Source: Halalkaliarchaeum sp. AArc-CO
GTDB taxonomy: Archaea; Halobacteriota; Halobacteria; Halobacteriales; Haloferacaceae
Length of the DNA: 64,000 nucleotides
Assembly (NCBI RefSeq): GCF_024972735.1
Contig: NZ_CP087723.1
Coordinates: 2,294,001 to 2,358,000, forward strand
Reading direction: 5' to 3'
Part shown: positions 59,791 through 64,000 of the stretch, one piece after another
Layout of the letters: every line of letters starts with the position of its first letter
Position numbering within the stretch: the stretch's first letter is position 1
Translations under genes and position numbers: made by a program
Notes under the pieces: generated by a model
What the model was told of the DNA's origin: nothing
Database searches by the model: none
The model's input: the letters and a program-made list of their open reading frames with translations, nothing else

Positions 59791-60138
59791 CTATCCCCCG
59801 AGATCGACGCTTTCGAGTTTCATCAATGGATAGCCGTCGGAAAGCTCCATGCGAGTCTCGGCGACGATTCCGTCGTACTCGATTCGCATCTCGACGTCCA
59901 TGAGCGAACCCGTAAGCTCCGTGTAGCCGTTCTCGTGATCGATCGCCTCGCGAACCCGGTCGTCGTCGATTCGAACAGTGACCGACTCGCAGTACGGCTG
60001 GTTTTCGATCGCCTCCGCCATTGCCGTCTCCAGCGACCGGGTGCTGTCGGGACTGACGGGTGTGCCGGCGAACTGGTGATAGAGAGTTCCGAACTTGATG
60101 CCGGCCTCGAAGCAGGCCCGCTGGGCGTCCGTTGGCAT
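59791..60138 (-). CDS. mptD: Dihydroneopterin aldolase, archaeal type (MptD)
   Basis: A 115-residue protein of the archaeal dihydroneopterin aldolase family (formerly DUF381): ACFEAGIKFGTLYHQFAGTPVSP, AIENQPYCESVTVRID, then LTGSLMDVEMRIEY. It cleaves 7,8-dihydroneopterin to 6-hydroxymethyl-dihydropterin for tetrahydrofolate or methanopterin synthesis. It is a single gene; panB, a folate-dependent enzyme, lies elsewhere. ATG at 60138. Confidence 0.85.
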   Translation of the reverse strand: MPTDAQRACFEAGIKFGTLYHQFAGTPVSPDSTRSLETAMAEAIENQPYCESVTVRIDDDRVREAIDHENGYTELTGSLMDVEMRIEYDGIVAETRMELSDGYPLMKLESVDLGG

Positions 60139-60203
60139 ACCCGAAGCGAAACGCCCACCGCCCTAATAGCTCCCGGACCCGGCGGGGGGTTGTGGCGATC
60201 CGG

Positions 60204-60920
60204 TCACGCTGTGACCCGGCGCGACTGTTCGACGAACGAATGGAAGTTGTCGAACAGTTGCTTCACCTCGCAGGCGGCGGCGTGGTTTTCGGGCGTGATT
60301 TCGGCGAGCACGGCGTCGACCGTCTCGTCGCCGAGTCGGTCGCGTTTCCCCTCGGTCACTTCCCGTGCGGTGTCGATGTCGTACTCGGGGTGAAACTGGA
60401 CGCCCCAGGCGTGGCCCTTCCGGAACGCGTGGATCCCGTACTCGTTCTCAGCGAGCACGCGCGATCCCGGGGGCGGGTCGACGACGACGTCACCGTGGGT
60501 GGTAAACGCCGTGAACCGGCGGCCGATCCCCGTGAGGACCGGATCGTCGTCGACGCAGCGCCGGATCTCGTTGTAGCCGATCTCGAAGCCGTCCATCCCG
60601 GCGACCCGACCGCCCAGCGCCTCCGCGATCACCTGATGGCCGTAACAGACCCCGAGGATCGGGAGCCCCCGATCGTAAGCGTCGGCGACGTACTCCAACA
60701 GCGGCGGAATCCAGGATTCGTCCCAGTACACCGACGACCGCGATCCCGTGACGACGACCCCGTCGAAGTCGAAGACGGCACCGTCGGGGTAGCCGCCGGG
60801 AAGCTCCCCGCCGGCGGCGTCGTACTCCACGAGGTCGGCGTTGAGCTCCCGTCGGAAGTTGCGTCGGGTGCTCGCACCGTCGTGTGCGGCGTTCAACAGT
60901 GCGAGGCGAGTGTCGGTCAT
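60204..60920 (-). CDS. Class I glutamine amidotransferase (GMP synthase-like)
   Basis: A 238-residue amidotransferase: DGVVVTGSRSSVYWDESWI, nucleophile in PILGVCYGHQVIAEALGG, and the His-Glu pair in WGVQFHPEYDIDTAREV. No ATP-pyrophosphatase domain is attached, so it is a single-domain relative of GMP synthase subunit A. A role in glutamine hydrolysis for an unknown synthase is likely. ATG at 60920; the upstream in-frame arginine-rich region is a shadow. Confidence 0.85.
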   Translation of the reverse strand: MTDTRLALLNAAHDGASTRRNFRRELNADLVEYDAAGGELPGGYPDGAVFDFDGVVVTGSRSSVYWDESWIPPLLEYVADAYDRGLPILGVCYGHQVIAEALGGRVAGMDGFEIGYNEIRRCVDDDPVLTGIGRRFTAFTTHGDVVVDPPPGSRVLAENEYGIHAFRKGHAWGVQFHPEYDIDTAREVTEGKRDRLGDETVDAVLAEITPENHAAACEVKQLFDNFHSFVEQSRRVTA

Positions 60921-61042
60921 CGACAGCCCGTAGCCGACCGACCCAAAAAGAGGTTGCGCCCGCGGCGGGGATTTGCCGAATCCCGTGACGCCGGAGTGGT
61001 GGAGTGTACGTTTCTCGATGTCGGAGTCGCGGTGTGTCCCCC

Positions 61043-61825
61043 TCACGTCCGTCGATCGTCCAGCCACTCGACCAGCCGATCGTTGACCAGCCGCGAGGCC
61101 TCGACGTGTGCGAGGTGGCCTGCCTCGGGGACTGGCTCGTAGACGCCCCGTGGCAATCCCTCCGCGAGCGCACGACCACTGGAGGGCGGACACTGGTCGT
61201 CGAGTTCGCCGTGGATCACGAGGGTCGACTGCGTCAGCTCGTAGAGCCGATCAGCAGCGTCGAACTCATCGATTGCGGAACGCTGGGCCTCCCAGACCCG
61301 TCTGTCTGCGTCCTCCCGGGCCCGCCACTCCACGATCGAGTCGACGACCTCGGGCTGACGTTCGGGGAACCCCGGCGAAAGCGCAGCCAGAACCGACGAA
61401 CGAAGCGCCTCCCGGTCGTCCGGCGGCGCCCACAGCGGCTCCGGATCGAACTCCTCTCCCGACGGGGGCGTTCCCAGGACCACGACGCTTTCGACGCGCG
61501 TAGAGCGCTCTGCCGCCGACAGCGAGACCATCCCGCCGAGCCCGCAGCCGACCAGGTGGGCCTTCCTGACGCCGGCGTCGGAGAGAATTGCCTCGAGATC
61601 GGCAACGAGTTCCGCGAGCCGGTACGGCCCGGGCGGAGCCTCGGAGCTGCCGATTCCTCTCATGTCGTACACGAGACTCTCGTACGGGCCGGCAACCGCG
61701 GCGTGTTGCCACCCCCACTGCCAGGCGCCGAAACCGATCTCTCCGACGAACACGACGGTCGGTGCGTCCGGATTGCCGTCCACCTCGTAGTACAGCGACC
61801 GTCCCTCGCAGGTGGCGTACGGCAC
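61043..61825 (-). CDS. Alpha/beta-hydrolase fold protein lacking the serine nucleophile
   Basis: A 260-residue protein with the alpha/beta-hydrolase order: PTVVFVGEIGFGAWQWGWQH, DMRGIGSSEAPPGP, and the nucleophile elbow reading LVGCGLGGMVSLSA. Position 95, where a catalytic Ser is expected (G-x-S-x-G), is Gly (codon at 61541-61543), and the preceding residue is Cys. The acid residue region (VIHGELDDQCPP) and the final His (EAGHLAHVE) are present. The elbow suggests a non-hydrolytic or altered enzyme. GTG at 61825 starts 7 nt after alaS ends, so it is the second gene of a likely operon with alaS. Confidence 0.82.
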   Translation of the reverse strand: MPYATCEGRSLYYEVDGNPDAPTVVFVGEIGFGAWQWGWQHAAVAGPYESLVYDMRGIGSSEAPPGPYRLAELVADLEAILSDAGVRKAHLVGCGLGGMVSLSAAERSTRVESVVVLGTPPSGEEFDPEPLWAPPDDREALRSSVLAALSPGFPERQPEVVDSIVEWRAREDADRRVWEAQRSAIDEFDAADRLYELTQSTLVIHGELDDQCPPSSGRALAEGLPRGVYEPVPEAGHLAHVEASRLVNDRLVEWLDDRRT

Positions 61826-61832
61826 GGTGGGG

Positions 61833-64000
61833 TCAGTCGGCCGCGAGCAGGTTTTTGAGCACGTCCGGAGCCGACTCCAGGGCCTCGTCGAGCCGGTCGA
61901 CCTCCGGGCCACCGCCCTGCGCGAAGTCCGGCGGTCCGCCGCCGCCACCGCCGACGCGTCCGGCGAGTTCGGAGACGACTTCGCCGGCGTTCACCCCGGT
62001 CCCCTCGGGGACGCCGACGACGAACTGTGCGGATCCGCCGGCGCCCGAGCCGAGTACGGCGATCTTTCCCTCCTCGACCAGGGCGTTCGCGGTGGCGCGA
62101 AGCTCGTCCGGGTCGCCGTCGAGCCGCTGGATGACTGCCGGCGTCCCGCCCACGTCGACCTCCTCGGCGTCGGCGCTTGCCCGCAGCTCCGCGAGTTCGC
62201 TTTTGAGTTCGTCGATAGTTTTGCCCCGCTGCTTCCACTCCTCGAAGAACCGTTCGGCCGTCTCGGGGACGTCCATCGGATCGACGTCGAGCACCTCGGC
62301 TGCGTCCAGCAGGGCGTCCTCGGTGCGCTGGGTCGCCTCGATCGCGGCCGTCCCGGCGGCAAACACCAGCCGCTCGACCCCGTCCTGTACGGGTTCGGTC
62401 TTGAGCAGCTTTATCGTCCCGACCTCGCCGGTCCGGGCGACGTGGGTGCCACCACACGCCTGAACGTCCTCGTCGATGTGGATCAGTCGGACGTTGCGTC
62501 CCGGCGGGATCCCACCCTGGTACAGGTCGAAGCCGTGCTCTTTTTCTGCCTCGTGACGGTCGGGCCACTCGACTTTCACCCCGACGTTGTCCATCACGAT
62601 CTCGTTTGCGACCCGTTCGATCTCCGTTTTCTCCTCTCGGGAGATCCGCTCGTAGTGACGGACGTCGAGACGGGAGGAGTCGATCCCCTTCTGGGCCCCG
62701 GCCTGCCGGACGTGTTCGCCGAGCACCTGCCTGGCGGCGAACCCGACGATGTGAGTGGCGGTGTGGTGGCGCATCAGCCGGCGGCGGCGGTCGACGTCGA
62801 TCTGTCCGCGGACGATCTCGCCTTTCCCGGGATCGCCGTCCGCCCTGTGGAGGATCACGCCGTCGTGAATCTGGACGTCCGTGATCTCCACGGTGGCGTC
62901 GGCGGTCGAAAGCGTCCCGTGGTCGGCAGGTTGCCCCCCGCCTTCGGGGTAGAACATCGTCCCGTCGAGCACGACGTCGAACTCGCCGTCGACGCGCTCG
63001 AACACGTCCAGCACGACGGCCTCGAACTCCGTCCGCTCCTGGTCTTCGTAGTAGAGCCGTTCGGTCTCCGGGAGGTCCTCGATCCGGTCGTCCGTCGCGG
63101 TGTCCCGATCGCCCGCCTCCTCTTCGTCGTGGCGCTTGGCGACCAGCGAGTAGAAGTCGTCCGGGACGTCGACTGTCGCCCCCCGATCGGCCGCGATCTC
63201 CTCGACCATCTCCGGCTGTATGCCGTGGCTGTCGTACAGCTCGATCAGCTCCGAAAGCGGGATCGGCTCCCCGGTGCCGGCGTACTCGTCGGCGAGTTGC
63301 TTGACCTTCCGGGTGCCCCGCTCGAGCGTCCGGCGGTACTTCCGCTCTTCGGTACGGACCATCTCGCGGATCGTGTCGCGGTTCCGGTAGCCGAGCCGCT
63401 CGGCCTGCATGTCGACCAGCTCGTCGAGCGGTGCGTCGACGCCGACCCGGTCGACCAGCCGCTTCGTCCGGCGCAGCACCATCCGCGCGAGATACCCCGT
63501 CCCGACGTTCGAGGGGACGATCTCGTCGCCGAACATGTACGCCAGCGTCCGGCAGTGGTCAGCAATCGCGTAGATGTCCTCCAGCGGTTCCATCAGCTCC
63601 CGGAGTCGACCCACGTCGACGTCGAGTTTCTCGGCGACGTCTTCGCGGGCTGACTCGAGGTCGTCGACGTCGTCGATGTCCATCCGGCCGGCGAGTTTGG
63701 CCGCACGGTGGACGAGTTCCTCCTCCTCGGACGTGTGTTCGACGTCGGCGTTGTCCTTCAGGAACGCGATCGCGTCGGGGTAGATCGCCTCGTACACCGT
63801 CGGCGTCCCCTGGCTCATCCAGGTCCACCGTTCGAGCCCGTAGCCGGTGTCGACGATGTAGGTGTCCATCTTCGAGTACCGGTTGCCGTCCTTCAGTTCG
63901 TACTCCCCGTCTGGGTCCTGCTCCATCGACATGAACACGAGCGTCGCCAGCTCCGCGCCCCGGTAGATCACCTCGATCGCGGGGCCGGCGTTCCCCCCGC
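61833..64000 (-). CDS. alaS: Alanyl-tRNA synthetase, N-terminal part missing
   Basis: The gene runs past the right edge, so the first residues are missing; about 720 residues are visible. Visible are the later part of the class II catalytic core ([20 protein letters not shown]), the tRNA-binding helices, the editing domain with the zinc site HHTATH and CGGTHV, a coiled region ([21 protein letters not shown]), and the Gly-rich C-terminal ([18 protein letters not shown]) shared with most AlaRS. It charges tRNA-Ala and removes mischarged Ser or Gly. The alpha/beta-fold gene follows closely, in line with an operon. Confidence 0.95.
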   Translation of the reverse strand, partial: GGNAGPAIEVIYRGAELATLVFMSMEQDPDGEYELKDGNRYSKMDTYIVDTGYGLERWTWMSQGTPTVYEAIYPDAIAFLKDNADVEHTSEEEELVHRAAKLAGRMDIDDVDDLESAREDVAEKLDVDVGRLRELMEPLEDIYAIADHCRTLAYMFGDEIVPSNVGTGYLARMVLRRTKRLVDRVGVDAPLDELVDMQAERLGYRNRDTIREMVRTEERKYRRTLERGTRKVKQLADEYAGTGEPIPLSELIELYDSHGIQPEMVEEIAADRGATVDVPDDFYSLVAKRHDEEEAGDRDTATDDRIEDLPETERLYYEDQERTEFEAVVLDVFERVDGEFDVVLDGTMFYPEGGGQPADHGTLSTADATVEITDVQIHDGVILHRADGDPGKGEIVRGQIDVDRRRRLMRHHTATHIVGFAARQVLGEHVRQAGAQKGIDSSRLDVRHYERISREEKTEIERVANEIVMDNVGVKVEWPDRHEAEKEHGFDLYQGGIPPGRNVRLIHIDEDVQACGGTHVARTGEVGTIKLLKTEPVQDGVERLVFAAGTAAIEATQRTEDALLDAAEVLDVDPMDVPETAERFFEEWKQRGKTIDELKSELAELRASADAEEVDVGGTPAVIQRLDGDPDELRATANALVEEGKIAVLGSGAGGSAQFVVGVPEGTGVNAGEVVSELAGRVGGGGGGPPDFAQGGGPEVDRLDEALESAPDVLKNLLAAD

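Noticed and set aside
61812-63653. 613-codon plus-strand frame over alaS
   Set aside because: Antisense to alaS with no recognisable domains.

Overview
The window is chromosomal DNA from a halophilic archaeon (class Halobacteria). The support is uniformly high GC, very acidic proteomes (runs of D/E even in cytosolic enzymes), and archaeal or haloarchaeal hallmark genes: sn-glycerol-1-phosphate dehydrogenase, type II 3-dehydroquinate synthase, archaeal MptD, aMBF1, halocyanin, a DICT-domain protein and HTH-10 regulators. Short GTG/ATG overlaps, mostly leaderless starts and TATA-like boxes about 22-30 nt before starts fit as well. The genus cannot be fixed from sequence alone. Almost everything is ordinary core chromosome. 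Two tRNA genes are present (initiator Met-CAT and Val-GAC); I saw no rRNA, CRISPR array, transposase or integrase.

Layout. 1-6.5 kb: end of a DUF2064-like gene, a uracil-DNA-glycosylase-like Fe-S protein, tRNA-iMet, Y-family polymerase, SurE, a HerA/DUF87-type ATPase carrying an in-frame 174-residue mini-intein in its P-loop, and tpiA. 6.6-14.5 kb: DICT protein, a 288-nt gap with a possible small RNA, aMBF1, the coupled set hisC / adenylate-kinase-like / CDP-alcohol phosphatidyltransferase, HAD hydrolase, panB, a sugar nucleotidyltransferase, hpt. 14.6-18.5 kb: a tightly packed operon of one RCK_C regulatory protein and two CPA2 antiporters. 18.8-21.8 kb: small regulators, membrane proteins and lipoproteins, and a xylose-dehydrogenase-like oxidoreductase. 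21.9-27.2 kb: hutU-hutG-hutI with 4-nt overlaps but no hutH, followed by 3-dehydroquinate synthase II. 27.2-34.1 kb: G1P dehydrogenase (archaeal lipid backbone), an FAD amine-oxidase-like protein, phosphoesterase, MarR-like regulator, M42 peptidase, halocyanin. 34.2-47.9 kb: Tat lipoprotein HtrA-like protease, glycosyltransferases, SLC13 permease, S9 peptidase, GNAT, MinD-like ATPase, UspA, acetyl-CoA synthetase. 48-50.4 kb: a membrane-anchored Mrr-like nuclease and a DUF4097-like lipoprotein.

50.4-54.6 kb is the least core-like stretch. tRNA-Val is preceded and followed by structured non-coding DNA, then come a dihydrolipoamide-dehydrogenase-like gene, an orphan hypothetical and an orphan PAS histidine kinase with AT-rich promoters. 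It ends in a 117-bp inverted-repeat element that overlaps the sppA stop codon. 54.6-64 kb returns to core genes: sppA, a coiled-coil protein divergent from mgsA, an HTH-10 regulator, a thioesterase, mptD, a glutamine amidotransferase, an alpha/beta-hydrolase fold without its serine nucleophile, and alaS running off the right edge.

The most notable observations are the mini-intein inside the P-loop of the HerA-like ATPase, the nucleophile-less hydrolase, the tandem 27-bp repeat expanding hutG, the hutH-less hut operon, the inverted-repeat (MITE-like) element at 54.5 kb, and the Mrr-like nuclease tethered to the membrane with a zinc-binding domain. Functional assignments are from motif and family recognition by reading; no database search was run.
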